This document shows, in pieces, positions 1 to 7,454 of a stretch of DNA of 10,314 nt. Both the position numbers and the translations under genes were made by a program. Positions within the stretch are counted from its first letter, which is position 1. Each line of letters starts with the position of its first letter. The notes beneath the pieces were generated by a model. The model did no database searches and was not told where the DNA came from. It worked only from the letters and a program-made list of their open reading frames with translations. The DNA comes from Acidimicrobiales bacterium (lineage in GTDB: Bacteria > Actinomycetota > Acidimicrobiia > Acidimicrobiales > Palsa-688), in NCBI GenBank assembly GCA_030039575.1, contig JASHVH010000361.1:1-10314 (forward strand). The letters run 5' to 3'.

Positions 1-74
1 GCCTCGCGGCCGCCAGCTGGCCCGCCCGCCGGGCGGCCAAGCTCGATGTCCTGGCCGCCATCGCCGCCCAATAG
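1..74 (+). CDS. C-terminal end of a probable FtsX/MacB-type ABC transporter permease (partial)
   Basis: Reading from base 3, the sequence encodes 23 residues ending in PARRAAKLDVLAAIAAQ and a TAG stop at 72-74. A PARRAA(K/R)LD-x-L tail after the last transmembrane helix is the usual C-terminus of FtsX-domain permeases (lipoprotein-release/macrolide-export type). The assignment rests on this tail alone, because the rest of the gene lies outside the window. It is on the same strand as the sensor kinase that follows. Transporter genes next to DesK-type kinases are common in actinobacteria, which fits the context. A different protein with a similar basic tail cannot be excluded. Confidence 0.55.
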   Translation, partial: LAAASWPARRAAKLDVLAAIAAQ

Positions 75-171
75 CGGTGCCGGCTTTGGCGCAGCGCCCG
101 CCGGTATTTTGGGTGCCGGCAATTTCGACGGCCGTTGTCCTGGCGGCAGAGCCGACCTGGCCGAGGGCGAA

Positions 172-1272
172 GTGATAGCCGCTCTGGGGAGGTCGACAAG
201 GGGTTGGCCCCGGTACGTGCTGTCCGGGGCCCTCCTGGTTTACGCTCTGTACGTCGCCCGGGCGGTGTACGACTACTCGAGCGGGGCCAAGGCGGTGGCC
301 GGCTATGCCGTTCTGGCCGCTTTCGCCGCTTGCTACCTCATCATCCTCCCCGAGGTCGACCGGGCCGGCACAGTGGAGTTCTGGGCGCTGTTCGGCCTCC
401 TGACGGCGTTGTTCATCGCGGAACTGCCGTTTGCGCAAGCAGAGGCGTTTGTCCTTTGCGTCTACATCACCGTCATCGCCGTCGCCCGGCTCGGGGCGCC
501 GTCCGCACCGGTCGTCATCGTCTTGACCCTGGCCGCCATCTTCCTCCCGGCCTCGTACCCTCCCTGGCACGACACCCTCACCACCGGGTTCGACAATGTG
601 ACAGCGGTCGGTATCCCCATTGTCGCTCTCACCACCTTCGGCATCCTGCGGTGGCAACAGGGCTCTCAAGCCCTGGCCGAGGCGCGTGCGGAACTGGCCC
701 GCCTGGACGAGCGTGCCCGCATCGCCCGCGACATTCACGACCTGCTCGGGCACTCGCTGACGACCATCACGGTTAAGGCGCAACTGGCTCACCGCCTGGG
801 TGAGTCCGAGCCGGCCCGGGCACTGCAGGAGATGGCGGAAGTGGAGTCGATCGCCCGCAGTTCGCTGGCGGACGTGCGGGCCGCCATCTCCAGCTATCAC
901 ATCACGCTCGCCGGGGAGCTCGCCTCGGGGCGAGAGCTGCTGCGAGCGGCCGGGGTGAACGCCGATTTCCCCGGGGCGGTCGACGTCGTCGATGCCGGCA
1001 ACCAGGAATTGTTCGGGTGGGTGGTGCGAGAGGGGCTCACCAACATCGTGCGCCACGCCCACGCCACTTCCTGCGCCGTCCGGCTGTCGGCGTCGTCGGT
1101 AGAAGTGGTCGACGACGGCGTTGGCGGGGAGTGGGCATCGAGCGCGGCCGGCCACGGGCTGTCGGGCCTGCGTGACCGGGTGGCCGCCGAAGGAGGCACA
1201 GTCGACTTCGGGCCGCAGGAACCTAAAGGATGGCGGCTGCGGGTGTCCCTGGCCTCTCGAACCGGCGCCTGA
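172..1272 (+). CDS. Sensor histidine kinase, DesK/NarX-like (HisKA_3 + HATPase)
   Basis: This is a membrane sensor kinase of 366 aa that should autophosphorylate on His and pass the phosphate to the regulator encoded next. About six hydrophobic segments (near residues 15-32, 43-61, 68-88, 91-106, 112-128 and 144-161) lead into a HisKA_3 dimerisation helix. The motif RDIHDLLGHSL carries the phospho-acceptor His189. The ATPase domain shows an N-box with Asn291 (EGLTNIVRHA), a G1 box starting at Asp314 (DDGVGG) and a G2-like GHGLSGLRDR, so all catalytic parts are present. I chose GTG 172 as start because GAGGG lies about 6 nt upstream and the first helix follows. An in-frame ATG at 46 would overlap the upstream permease gene and add 42 low-complexity residues. 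A TATTTT hexamer at 105-110 could be a -10 element. The signal sensed is unknown. Confidence 0.9.
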   Translation: MIAALGRSTRGWPRYVLSGALLVYALYVARAVYDYSSGAKAVAGYAVLAAFAACYLIILPEVDRAGTVEFWALFGLLTALFIAELPFAQAEAFVLCVYITVIAVARLGAPSAPVVIVLTLAAIFLPASYPPWHDTLTTGFDNVTAVGIPIVALTTFGILRWQQGSQALAEARAELARLDERARIARDIHDLLGHSLTTITVKAQLAHRLGESEPARALQEMAEVESIARSSLADVRAAISSYHITLAGELASGRELLRAAGVNADFPGAVDVVDAGNQELFGWVVREGLTNIVRHAHATSCAVRLSASSVEVVDDGVGGEWASSAAGHGLSGLRDRVAAEGGTVDFGPQEPKGWRLRVSLASRTGA

Positions 1273-1288
1273 CCGGCATGACGTGGTG

Positions 1289-1327
1289 CCTGTGACCTGG
1301 GGCCTGTGACCTGGGGCCTGTGACCTG
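1289..1327 (+). repeat. 14-bp tandem repeat, 2.8 copies, between kinase and regulator genes
   Basis: The unit CCTGTGACCTGGGG occurs at 1289-1302 and 1303-1316, and its first 11 bases recur at 1317-1327. The copies are identical. The repeat fills more than half of the 69-bp gap between the kinase stop and the regulator start. Each copy contains TGACCTG, so it could be a reiterated binding site, or simply a slippage-generated minisatellite. No Shine-Dalgarno sequence is evident between the repeat and the ATG at 1342. Confidence 0.85.
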
Positions 1328-1341
1328 ACGGTTGCGAACCG

Positions 1342-1977
1342 ATGATCCGCCTCCTGCTCGCCGATGACCAGCAACTCGTCCGCAGCGCGCTCGCCGCCTT
1401 GCTTGCGCTCGAGGAAGATTTCGAGGTAGTGGCCACCGTCGGCCGGGGCGACGAGGTGGTGGCGGCAGCCAAGGCTCATCGTCCCGACGTCGCCTTGCTC
1501 GATATCGAGATGCCGGGGATAGATGGGCTGGCCGCCGCCCGGGTATTGGCTCAAGAAGTGCCGCAATGCCGTTCGTTGATCCTTACGACGTTCGGGCGCC
1601 CCGAGCACCTGAGCCGGGCCATGGCGTCGGGCGCATCCGGTTTTGTGGTCAAGGACGTGCCTGCCGAGCAGTTGGCAGGGGCCATAAGGCGAGTGGTCGC
1701 CGGCGAGCGGGTCGTCGAACCTGCCCTGGCCGCCGAAGCGCTGGCCGCCGAGGCGCCGGCCGCTGAGGCGCCGGCCGCCGGGATCTCTCCGCTGACCGCT
1801 CGAGAGCGTGACGTATTGGTGGCCGCTCGGGCGGGGGCCACCGTGCCGCAGATTGCCGAGCGGCTGTTCTTGCCGGAAGGCACGGTGCGCAACTATTTGT
1901 CGTTGGCGATAGCGAAAGTGGGCGCTCACAACCGAGCCGAAGCCGTCAAGACGGCCGACAAAAGAGGCTGGCTCTAA
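1342..1977 (+). CDS. Response regulator, NarL/FixJ class (REC + LuxR-type HTH), DesR-like
   Basis: This 211-aa cytoplasmic transcription regulator is the probable partner of the preceding kinase. The receiver domain (about 1-120) has the acidic pair Asp8-Asp9, the phospho-acceptor Asp54 in LLDIEMPG, the switch Thr at 82/83 and Lys104 in VVKD. The C-terminal LuxR-type helix-turn-helix (about 149-211) starts PLTARERDVL and contains PEGTVRNYLS, as in DesR-type regulators. The linker (about 129-146) is an unusual alanine-rich repeat. ATG 1342 is the only usable start, because an in-frame TGA lies at 1321-1323 with no other start codon between them. It lacks a clear ribosome binding site, so translation may depend on coupling to the kinase gene. 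The likely targets are the ABC transporter genes downstream, an inference from position. Confidence 0.93.
   Translation: MIRLLLADDQQLVRSALAALLALEEDFEVVATVGRGDEVVAAAKAHRPDVALLDIEMPGIDGLAAARVLAQEVPQCRSLILTTFGRPEHLSRAMASGASGFVVKDVPAEQLAGAIRRVVAGERVVEPALAAEALAAEAPAAEAPAAGISPLTARERDVLVAARAGATVPQIAERLFLPEGTVRNYLSLAIAKVGAHNRAEAVKTADKRGWL
1726..1782 (+). repeat. 15-bp tandem repeat inside the regulator's interdomain linker
   Basis: There are three full imperfect copies (1726-1740, 1741-1755, 1756-1770) and a partial fourth (1771-1782) of a unit like CTGGCCGCCGAGGCG. They are in frame and encode (L/P)AAEA three times followed by PAAG. The copies differ by one to two bases, so the expansion is not brand new. 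It lengthens the flexible linker between receiver and DNA-binding domains. Confidence 0.85.
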
Positions 1978-2026
1978 GCCCGCGCGGGCCGGGCGCGGTA
2001 CCACCCAGGGCCGGCCACTCATAAAC

Positions 2027-2055
2027 TTGGGTAACCCTGCCGACCCTTACATAAG
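2027..2055 (+). promoter_or_regulatory. Possible promoter ahead of the ABC transporter genes
   Basis: In the 105-bp gap between the regulator stop and the ATPase start, TTGGGT (2027-2032) and CATAAG (2050-2055) are separated by 17 nt. They resemble a weak -35/-10 pair. An imperfect dyad GGGT-A-ACCC overlaps the first element. This gap is the obvious place for the regulator to act on the transporter genes, but the match is weak. Confidence 0.25.
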
Positions 2056-2082
2056 GCCGACAATGTCCTCCACGACCTTCCA

Positions 2083-3021
2083 TTGAACGCGCCGCGCTAC
2101 CGGAGCCCGGCCCAGCCCGCCCTACGTTTCGAGGGGGTGAGCCACCGCTACGGCGCGCACGTCGCGGTCGAGGATCTCAGCCTCGAGGTGGCACCTGGTG
2201 AAACGGTCGCCCTCCTGGGGCCGAACGGGGCGGGCAAGTCGACGACCATCGCTCTCATGCTCGGCCTCCGGCGCCCGCATACGGGACGGGTGGAAGTGCT
2301 GGGCACGACGCCAAGGAGGGCCGTGGCCGCAGGCCGGGTCGGGGCCATGCTCCAGACGGGGCCGGGCAGTGGGCTCCCGGCCGGAGTACGGGTTGGCGCC
2401 GTCTTGCAAATGGCCCGCAGGCTGTACCCTCGCCCGGCCCCTTTGCACGACACAGTCGAGCGGGCAGGGATAGCGGAGTTGCTCGACCGCCAGACCCAGC
2501 GCCTGTCGGGCGGCCAGGTACAGAGCGTCCGGTTCGCGATAGCCATCGCGGGGGACCCGGAGCTGGTCTTCCTGGACGAGCCGACGGCCGCCATGGACGT
2601 GGCCGCCAGGCGGGCGTTCTGGAAGATGATCCGCGAGTTCGGCAGCGAAGGGCGGACCGTGCTATTTGCCACCCACCACTTGCATGAAGCCGACCAGGTC
2701 GCTGACCGGGTGGTGGTCATCAACCACGGCCGGGTGGTGGCGGACGGCCCCGGGGCCGCGCTCAAGGCGTCCGTGGCCACCCGGCGGGTCAGGTTCGTCT
2801 GCGAGCGGCCCGACCGGCGCCGGCTCGACGGCCTTGAAGGCGTGACGGACGTCGAGATCCACGGGAGCGGCGTCACTCTGGGCTCCCTGGATGCTGACGC
2901 CACGGTGAGGGCGCTGGTCCGGCTCGGGATTGCGTTCAGCGACCTGGAAGTGACGGGGGCCGGCCTCGAGGACGCTTTCGTCGCCCTCACGGAGGGCACG
3001 GCCGTGGACAGGAGCGCCTGA
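2083..3021 (+). CDS. ABC transporter ATP-binding protein (ABC-2 / drug-export type)
   Basis: This is a 312-aa ATPase subunit that should drive the permease encoded immediately downstream. It shows Walker A GPNGAGKST (46-54), a Q-loop Gln91, signature LSGGQ (141-145), Walker B LVFLDEP (161-167, catalytic Glu166) and an H-loop His198 in ATHH. After the ATPase domain (about 14-225) comes a C-terminal extension of roughly 85 residues, typical of ATPases in ABC-2 efflux systems. TTG 2083 is the only start in this frame after a TAA at 2032-2034, apart from a GTG inside the conserved FEGV motif. No Shine-Dalgarno sequence precedes the TTG, so the start is the least certain part. Substrate is unknown; antibiotic, lipid or peptide export are typical of the family. 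Confidence 0.93.
   Translation: MNAPRYRSPAQPALRFEGVSHRYGAHVAVEDLSLEVAPGETVALLGPNGAGKSTTIALMLGLRRPHTGRVEVLGTTPRRAVAAGRVGAMLQTGPGSGLPAGVRVGAVLQMARRLYPRPAPLHDTVERAGIAELLDRQTQRLSGGQVQSVRFAIAIAGDPELVFLDEPTAAMDVAARRAFWKMIREFGSEGRTVLFATHHLHEADQVADRVVVINHGRVVADGPGAALKASVATRRVRFVCERPDRRRLDGLEGVTDVEIHGSGVTLGSLDADATVRALVRLGIAFSDLEVTGAGLEDAFVALTEGTAVDRSA
3010..3014 (+). promoter_or_regulatory. Shine-Dalgarno site deciding the permease start (AGGAG)
   Basis: AGGAG lies inside the last codons of the ATPase gene, 3 nt before a CTG codon (AGGA plus 4 nt). That CTG overlaps the ATPase stop codon as CTGA. It is the only good ribosome binding site near the permease start and argues against the GTG at 3054, which has just GAG directly adjacent. 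Confidence 0.6.
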
Positions 3022-3773
3022 TCACCCCGCTCCTGGCCTTCGCCCGCTTCGAGGTGGCCCGGCTCCTGCGCAGCTGGAAGTTCCTGGTTATCACCGTGGG
3101 GTTCCCGGTCATGTTCTACATGCTTTTCCTGGGCGACCAGAGCGCCGGCACAGTGGTCGACGGCACCGTGCCTTGGCGGGTGTACCTGATGGTCACCATG
3201 TGCTCGTTCGGGGCCCTGGTGGCGGGGCTGACAGCGGGCGGGGCCCGGCTTTCAGCGGAGCGGTCCTCGGGATGGGCGCGCCAGTTGCGGGTGACGCCAG
3301 TGCCGGCCTGGTCCTACGTGGTGACGAAGGTGACCGCCAGTATGCTCGTGATCCTTCCGGTCATGGTGCTGGTCGACGTGGTGGGCGCCCTCTTCGGAGG
3401 GGTGGAGCTGTCGATGGCCAACTGGCTCGGGCTCACCGCAGTGCTGTGGGTCAGTGCTCTCCCGTTTGCATTGCTCGGGGTGTTAATCGGGTTCATGGTC
3501 AACGCGGAGACGGCTTTCCCGGTAGTGATCGCGCTCATGTTCGTGCTTGGTTACTTTGGCGGCTTGTTCGACCCGTTGGAGAACATGCCGACTGCGTTGC
3601 AGACGGCGGCACGCGCCCTTCCGAGCTACCACAACGCCTCCTTGGGTTTTGCCTTCCTGGACGGGCACGGGCTCGGGCCCGAGCACTGGCTGGTGCTCGG
3701 CAGCTATGCCGTAGCACTGAGCGTGGCCATCATGTTGCGGCACAGGGTCGAAGACTCGCGGGCCTTGACCTGA
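3018..3773 (+). CDS. ABC-2 type transporter permease, probable CTG start
   Basis: This membrane subunit of 251 aa pairs with the preceding ATPase. It has about six hydrophobic segments (near residues 22-39, 53-74, 98-128, 136-160, 167-185, 224-240). Between the fifth and sixth is FDPLENMPTALQ followed by LPSYH, a typical ABC-2 permease loop. I place the start at CTG 3018, which overlaps the ATPase TGA (CTGA) and has AGGA 4 nt upstream. This adds an N-terminal cytoplasmic stretch (ITPLLAFARFEV) before the first helix, as is usual in such permeases. The first standard codon in frame is GTG 3054, which would give 239 aa but has a poor ribosome binding site. ATC 3021 is a further, less likely option. 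Overlap with the ATPase gene implies translational coupling. Confidence 0.88.
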   Translation: MITPLLAFARFEVARLLRSWKFLVITVGFPVMFYMLFLGDQSAGTVVDGTVPWRVYLMVTMCSFGALVAGLTAGGARLSAERSSGWARQLRVTPVPAWSYVVTKVTASMLVILPVMVLVDVVGALFGGVELSMANWLGLTAVLWVSALPFALLGVLIGFMVNAETAFPVVIALMFVLGYFGGLFDPLENMPTALQTAARALPSYHNASLGFAFLDGHGLGPEHWLVLGSYAVALSVAIMLRHRVEDSRALT

Positions 3774-3778
3774 CCTCG

Positions 3779-3815
3779 CGCCGCTCCGGCCGGCAGGTCC
3801 GGTGGGACGGCGGCG
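3779..3815. terminator. Possible bidirectional hairpin between convergent genes
   Basis: CGCCGC (3779-3784) and GCGGCG (3810-3815) form a 6-bp stem around a GC-rich loop in the 53-bp gap between the convergent permease and SDR genes. There is no T-tract on either side, so if it ends transcription it does so weakly or with Rho. In DNA this GC-rich it could be chance. Confidence 0.25.
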
Positions 3816-3826
3816 GCTTACATGGT

Positions 3827-4609
3827 TCACCAAAGGGTGTAGCCACCGTCGGCCACCAGGGTCTCGCCCGTGACGAAACTGGCTCCGCTCGACGCGAGGA
3901 AGGCGACGGCGTAGGCGATCTCCTCCGGCGTGCCCATGCGCCCGAGCGGGGTGCCACCGAGCCAGTAGTCGCGCATGGCGTCGGTCCCTACCCAGGCCCT
4001 GGTCAGGCTCGTGCTGATATAGCCCGGGGCCACCGCGTTCACGCGCACACCGCGGGGTGCCCATTCGGCGGCGAGCGATTTCGTCAACATGACCACGCCT
4101 GCCTTGGCGACGTTGTACGCCACCTGCGGCTGCGGGCGGTTGACGATGAGGCCCGACATAGAGGCGATGCTGACAATGCAGCCCGAACGCTCCTGGAGCA
4201 TCGGGGCCCCGAAAACCTGGCTGCAGTAGAAAACCCCCGAGAGGTTGATCTTCAGCATGCGGTCCCATTCCTCAACGCTCATTTCCTCGGCCGGGGCGTT
4301 GTAAGCGATCCCCGCATTATTGATGAGGGTGTCCGCCCGGCCCCAACGGGCCTCGAGAGCGTCGCGGGCCGCCCGGACCTGGTCGTAGGAGGAAACGTCG
4401 CAGATTTCGGTCAGGATCTCGGCGTTCTCCACTTCACGCCGGAGCTCGGAGGCCGCCGCCTCCGGGTTGGCCCCCTCGAGGTCGAGGACGGCTACGGCCC
4501 CGCCGGAAGCCGCCACCAACCGGGCGATGGCGTACCCGATGCCGCGTGCGGCCCCGGTGACCACGAACTTGCGCCCGTCGAAGCGAAAAACACCGTTGTT
4601 GCCGGCCAC
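3827..4609 (-). CDS. SDR family NAD(P)-dependent oxidoreductase
   Basis: This 260-aa classical short-chain dehydrogenase/reductase is cytoplasmic and soluble. It has the cofactor motif TGAARGIG (18-25), NNAG (97-100), Asn122, catalytic Ser150 (IASMSG) and the Tyr165-x3-Lys169 pair (YNVAK), so the catalytic tetrad is complete. Asp43 at the end of the second beta strand suggests NAD(H) rather than NADP(H). The C-terminal VTGETLVADGG is typical of FabG-like and sugar or alcohol dehydrogenases. I chose GTG 4609 because AAGGAG lies 6 nt upstream. An ATG at 4669 would add 20 residues with no family support. The gene is divergent from the LLM oxidoreductase and convergent with the ABC permease. Substrate cannot be told from sequence. 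Confidence 0.93.
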   Translation of the reverse strand: MAGNNGVFRFDGRKFVVTGAARGIGYAIARLVAASGGAVAVLDLEGANPEAAASELRREVENAEILTEICDVSSYDQVRAARDALEARWGRADTLINNAGIAYNAPAEEMSVEEWDRMLKINLSGVFYCSQVFGAPMLQERSGCIVSIASMSGLIVNRPQPQVAYNVAKAGVVMLTKSLAAEWAPRGVRVNAVAPGYISTSLTRAWVGTDAMRDYWLGGTPLGRMGTPEEIAYAVAFLASSGASFVTGETLVADGGYTLW

Positions 4610-4615
4610 TGTCGT

Positions 4616-4621
4616 CTCCTT
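4616..4621 (-). promoter_or_regulatory. Shine-Dalgarno site of the SDR gene (AAGGAG)
   Basis: AAGGAG on the minus strand sits 6 nt before GTG 4609. It settles the start of the SDR gene there rather than at the upstream in-frame ATG 4669. Confidence 0.8.
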
Positions 4622-4637
4622 CGTCTTTATCGGCCCA

Positions 4638-4656
4638 CTCGGCTCACGCGGCCGAG
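4638..4656. other. Inverted repeat in the SDR/LLM divergent spacer
   Basis: CTCGGC (4638-4643) and GCCGAG (4651-4656) form a 6-bp dyad with a 7-nt centre. It lies 29 bp upstream of the SDR start within the 129-bp divergent spacer. It could be an operator for either gene, but a 6-bp GC-rich dyad is weak evidence. No regulator gene is adjacent. Confidence 0.3.
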
Positions 4657-4723
4657 CGGGCCCGGCCATGTCGCAGAAAGACTACGTGACCGGAGGTGAC
4701 GCAGCCGGTTTCGGGAACCTCGG

Positions 4724-4729
4724 TAATTT
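4724..4729 (+). promoter_or_regulatory. Probable -10 element of the LLM oxidoreductase gene (leaderless)
   Basis: TAATTT fits the actinobacterial -10 consensus TAnnnT and lies 9 nt before ATG 4739, which has no Shine-Dalgarno sequence. Transcription would then start at or next to the start codon. No clear -35 is seen at 16-18 nt upstream. Confidence 0.5.
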
Positions 4730-4738
4730 GGGCTGTCA

Positions 4739-5797
4739 ATGCGCCAACCCATGGTCCCTCTGTCGGTTCTCGACCTGTGCCCGGTCCCGACGGGCGTAGC
4801 CACCGCCGAGGCGTTGCGCCGGACGGTTGACCTTGCCCGTCACGTCGAAGACTGGGGTTTCCGGCGCTACTGGGTGGCCGAACACCACAACATGCCGGGC
4901 ATTGCCAGTTCGGCGCCGGCCGTCCTCGTGGGGCAGGTGGCGTCGGCCACTTCCACGATCCGGGTTGGTTCGGGCGGCGTGATGCTCCCCAACCATGTGC
5001 CATTGGTGGTGGCAGAACAGTTCGGGATGCTCGAGGCCATGTACCCGGGACGCATCGACCTCGGTATCGGCCGGGCGCCCGGGACCGACCGGGTGACGGC
5101 GACGGCGCTGCGGCGCCACATAGACGCGTTGTCGGACGAGGACTTCCCACAACAGTTGGCCGAATTGCAGGGCTATTTCTCGGGCCACGTCGTTGCCGGC
5201 CCGCCCCGCCGGCCGGTCCGGGCTATCCCCGCCGAGGGCAATCAGCCCGCAGTGTGGTTGCTCGGCTCGAGCGGCTACAGCGCCCAATTGGCGGGGTTGT
5301 TGGGCTTGCCCTTCGCTTTCGCTCATCATTTCAGCGCCGCCAACACCTTGCCGGCGCTGGCCCTGTACCGCCGGGCCTTCAGGCCTTCCGCGGTGTTGGC
5401 CGAGCCCTACTGCCTGATCAGCGTCTCGGTGGTCTGCGCAGAAGACGCCGAGCAGGCGCGGTGGCGCCATGGCTCGTCCCGGCTGTCGGTGCTGCGCCTG
5501 CGGACCGGGCAGCCGTCCACCCTCCCCAGTCCCGAGGAGGCCGCGGCCTACCCCTACACGGAGGCCGAGCGGGCGGTGGTGGCCGAGGCGACGGTCTCAC
5601 ACGTCGTGGGTGACCCCGCGTCGGTGGTCGAGTCGTTGCGCCAGTTGGCCGGGCAGGCCGGAGTCGACGAGATCATGGTCACCACCAGCACGTACGCTCA
5701 CGCGGACCGGCTGGAAAGCTACCGCCTCGTCGCCGAGGCGGCGGGGGAGCCGGTCAAGGCGCCCGTGGGCGAGCCCGCGGCTCGGGCGCCGCGCTAA
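4739..5797 (+). CDS. LLM class flavin-dependent oxidoreductase (luciferase-like, MsnO8 type)
   Basis: This 352-aa soluble TIM-barrel flavoprotein of the bacterial luciferase superfamily would use reduced FMN (or F420 in some actinobacterial relatives). Family hallmarks include [11 protein letters not shown] near the N-terminus, [12 protein letters not shown] (43-54), [11 protein letters not shown] (76-86), [21 protein letters not shown] (within 96-115), [12 protein letters not shown] (175-186) and PFAFAHHF (191-198). This pattern matches the widespread MsnO8-like subgroup, mostly of unknown substrate. ATG 4739 is taken because of the -10 element 9 nt upstream. A second in-frame ATG at 4751 would remove only four residues. 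The last roughly 20 residues are a low-complexity Ala/Pro tail. Its TAA stop overlaps the stop of the convergent phosphoesterase gene. Confidence 0.93.
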   Translation: MRQPMVPLSVLDLCPVPTGVATAEALRRTVDLARHVEDWGFRRYWVAEHHNMPGIASSAPAVLVGQVASATSTIRVGSGGVMLPNHVPLVVAEQFGMLEAMYPGRIDLGIGRAPGTDRVTATALRRHIDALSDEDFPQQLAELQGYFSGHVVAGPPRRPVRAIPAEGNQPAVWLLGSSGYSAQLAGLLGLPFAFAHHFSAANTLPALALYRRAFRPSAVLAEPYCLISVSVVCAEDAEQARWRHGSSRLSVLRLRTGQPSTLPSPEEAAAYPYTEAERAVVAEATVSHVVGDPASVVESLRQLAGQAGVDEIMVTTSTYAHADRLESYRLVAEAAGEPVKAPVGEPAARAPR

Positions 5798-7425
5798 TCC
5801 TTTCCTTCCGCCAATTGCCCGCGGTAGTGGCGGCTCAGGTCGGCCATGCCCGACGTGCCCCTCAGGGTAGGCAGAGGGCCGGACTGCTGTGGCCGCGTCG
5901 GGATGTCGAGCGGGGGAGGGGACACCGACTGCACGCTGTCGGCCGAGCACAGGGCGGCCGGGTCGAACTCGGCCGTACCCAGGAGCACCTCCAACAGTGA
6001 TTCGGACGGTGGGCTGATTGCGGGGCCGATCACGTCGGAGCTGGTCGGGACGGAGGAGGGCGGCACCGCCAAGGCTGGCGGGACGGGGTGGGAGAGCAAG
6101 AGCTCCTGCAGGTCCCGGGCGTACTTGTCTCGGGCCGTGAGCGGCTGCAGCCCGAACGTGGACTCGATCAGGGCCAGGCTGGAGCAGTGCTGGAACGGGC
6201 TGGCGTGCACCACCCGGCCCGGGACGACCAGGTTGGACACGACGATGCCGGGGACCCGGAAGCCGAGTTGCCTGTAGTTAGGGACCAGTTGGCCGTCGGT
6301 CGGGGTGGTGCTGTCGCCGGTATGCATGACGTTGGCCGGGTTGGTGTCGTCGATGACCATGGGCGGCGGGACGTGGTCGTAAAAGCCACCCCATTCGTCG
6401 AAGGTTATGACCAGGACGGTGTCGTCCAAGTAGCCGTTGTCGGCCAGGGCGTGGTAAGCGTCCGCGATGAACCGCTCTCCGAGACGGATGTCGGAGAGGG
6501 GGTGGTCGTCCCCGGACGTGCCTGTCGTCCCGCTGTCAAAGGGCGGGTCGACGAAGCAGACGTTCGGCAACGTCCCCGCCGCACAGGCGTCGACGAACGA
6601 GGTCCCGCTCGATAATGCCGCCGTGTCCTTGTCCTCGTCGGCGAAGGGATGAAAGAAAGCCTGGTACTTGAAGGTGGCCCCGGGCTCGATCGCCGGGCTG
6701 GCCCAAAGCGCCAGGAAGGGGATGTCCCGGTAGTAGTAACCGCCGGTCGGGACTCCGTTGTTGTTGGGGATGGGCGACAGTTGGTCCCAGATGGTAGGCA
6801 GGGTGGAGGGCACTTCCGAGTTGTGGTCGCGGTCGGTCTGCGCCGCATGCTGGTAGAAGCGGTTCGGGTAAGTTTCGCCGGCGAACGAGCAAAAGTAGCG
6901 GTCCAAGGTGAGGTACTTCTGAGCCAGCGCGCCGGTGACAGGTATATCCGGCAGCGCTTTGGGCGAACCGTTGGGGTTGAGGTTGGTGTAGTAGCCGATC
7001 GGGAAAGTGTTGGCCGCAGCCAGTTTTACGCCCGGGTACCCGCCCGGCGTGGTGGGCCGCTGCAGGAACCCGTCCATCCGGCCGTAGTTGTGCTCGACCA
7101 GGAAGCCCTCCCAGCTGTGGTCCGGGTCACTGTAGCCGCACCCCTGGAAGTCCGGCGCTAGAGGGTAGTTGGGGTACGTGTGGCCATCGACGACGGAGAC
7201 ATAAGCGAGGTCGTGGCGCCCGTCTGCACCCGGCAGCCAGCTTAGGAAGTGGTCGAAGGAGCGGTTCTCCAGCATGAGCACGACGATGTGGTGCAGGCCA
7301 CGGGAGCCACCGGGCGAGAGGGCGGGGGTGGCGCTGGCGGCCGCCCGGGCCAGCAGTTCCGGGCCGGTGATGGCCGCTCCGGCCGAGGCGGCCACGATCT
7401 GGATGAACTTACGGCGTGTGAGCAC
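5794..7425 (-). CDS. Tat-exported phosphoesterase (phospholipase C / acid phosphatase AcpA family)
   Basis: This 543-aa secreted phosphoesterase is expected to cleave phosphate esters or phospholipids outside the membrane. The N-terminus starts MLTRRKFIQ, a twin-arginine signal followed by a hydrophobic stretch and AxA-like sites around residues 28-34. Family motifs in order are LENRSFDHF (52-60, metal/active-site Glu53-Asn54), AGETYPNR (182-189, probable nucleophile Thr185), DDHP (306-309), and [14 protein letters not shown] (342-355; Asp343, Glu344, His351), so the catalytic set looks intact. I chose GTG 7425 because it places the RR motif at residues 4-5 and has a -10-like hexamer 8 nt upstream. 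The same frame stays open to 7587 but the extra residues look non-coding. It is divergent from the PIG-L gene and convergent with the LLM gene. Such enzymes are often phosphate-regulated, but I see no clear Pho box. Confidence 0.93.
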   Translation of the reverse strand: MLTRRKFIQIVAASAGAAITGPELLARAAASATPALSPGGSRGLHHIVVLMLENRSFDHFLSWLPGADGRHDLAYVSVVDGHTYPNYPLAPDFQGCGYSDPDHSWEGFLVEHNYGRMDGFLQRPTTPGGYPGVKLAAANTFPIGYYTNLNPNGSPKALPDIPVTGALAQKYLTLDRYFCSFAGETYPNRFYQHAAQTDRDHNSEVPSTLPTIWDQLSPIPNNNGVPTGGYYYRDIPFLALWASPAIEPGATFKYQAFFHPFADEDKDTAALSSGTSFVDACAAGTLPNVCFVDPPFDSGTTGTSGDDHPLSDIRLGERFIADAYHALADNGYLDDTVLVITFDEWGGFYDHVPPPMVIDDTNPANVMHTGDSTTPTDGQLVPNYRQLGFRVPGIVVSNLVVPGRVVHASPFQHCSSLALIESTFGLQPLTARDKYARDLQELLLSHPVPPALAVPPSSVPTSSDVIGPAISPPSESLLEVLLGTAEFDPAALCSADSVQSVSPPPLDIPTRPQQSGPLPTLRGTSGMADLSRHYRGQLAEGKD

Positions 7426-7433
7426 GCGGCGGG

Positions 7434-7439
7434 ATGTTA
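7434..7439 (-). promoter_or_regulatory. Probable -10 element of the phosphoesterase gene (leaderless)
   Basis: On the minus strand TAACAT (TAnnnT class) lies 8 nt before GTG 7425. There is no Shine-Dalgarno sequence, which suggests a leaderless transcript. A palindrome at 7455-7471 covers the position where a -35 would be. Confidence 0.5.
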
Positions 7440-7454
7440 GTGCCCGGGTTTGAA

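Noticed and set aside
46..171. N-terminal extension of the sensor kinase from ATG 46
   Set aside because: It overlaps the end of the upstream permease frame, is Gly/Ala/Pro-rich without a family match, and has no ribosome binding site. GTG 172 has GAGGG at good spacing just before the first helix.
4610..4669. SDR start at ATG 4669
   Set aside because: AAGGAG at 4621-4616 would then lie inside the gene, and the added residues precede the normal SDR N-terminus without support.
3173..4699. A 508-codon open frame on the plus strand
   Set aside because: It runs across the ABC permease and antisense to the SDR gene, both with full family motifs. Its own product is compositionally odd and motif-free, a typical GC-rich shadow.
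6088..7161. Plus-strand open frames antisense to the phosphoesterase
   Set aside because: They have no recognisable motif, and the opposite strand carries an intact phosphoesterase with all conserved residues.
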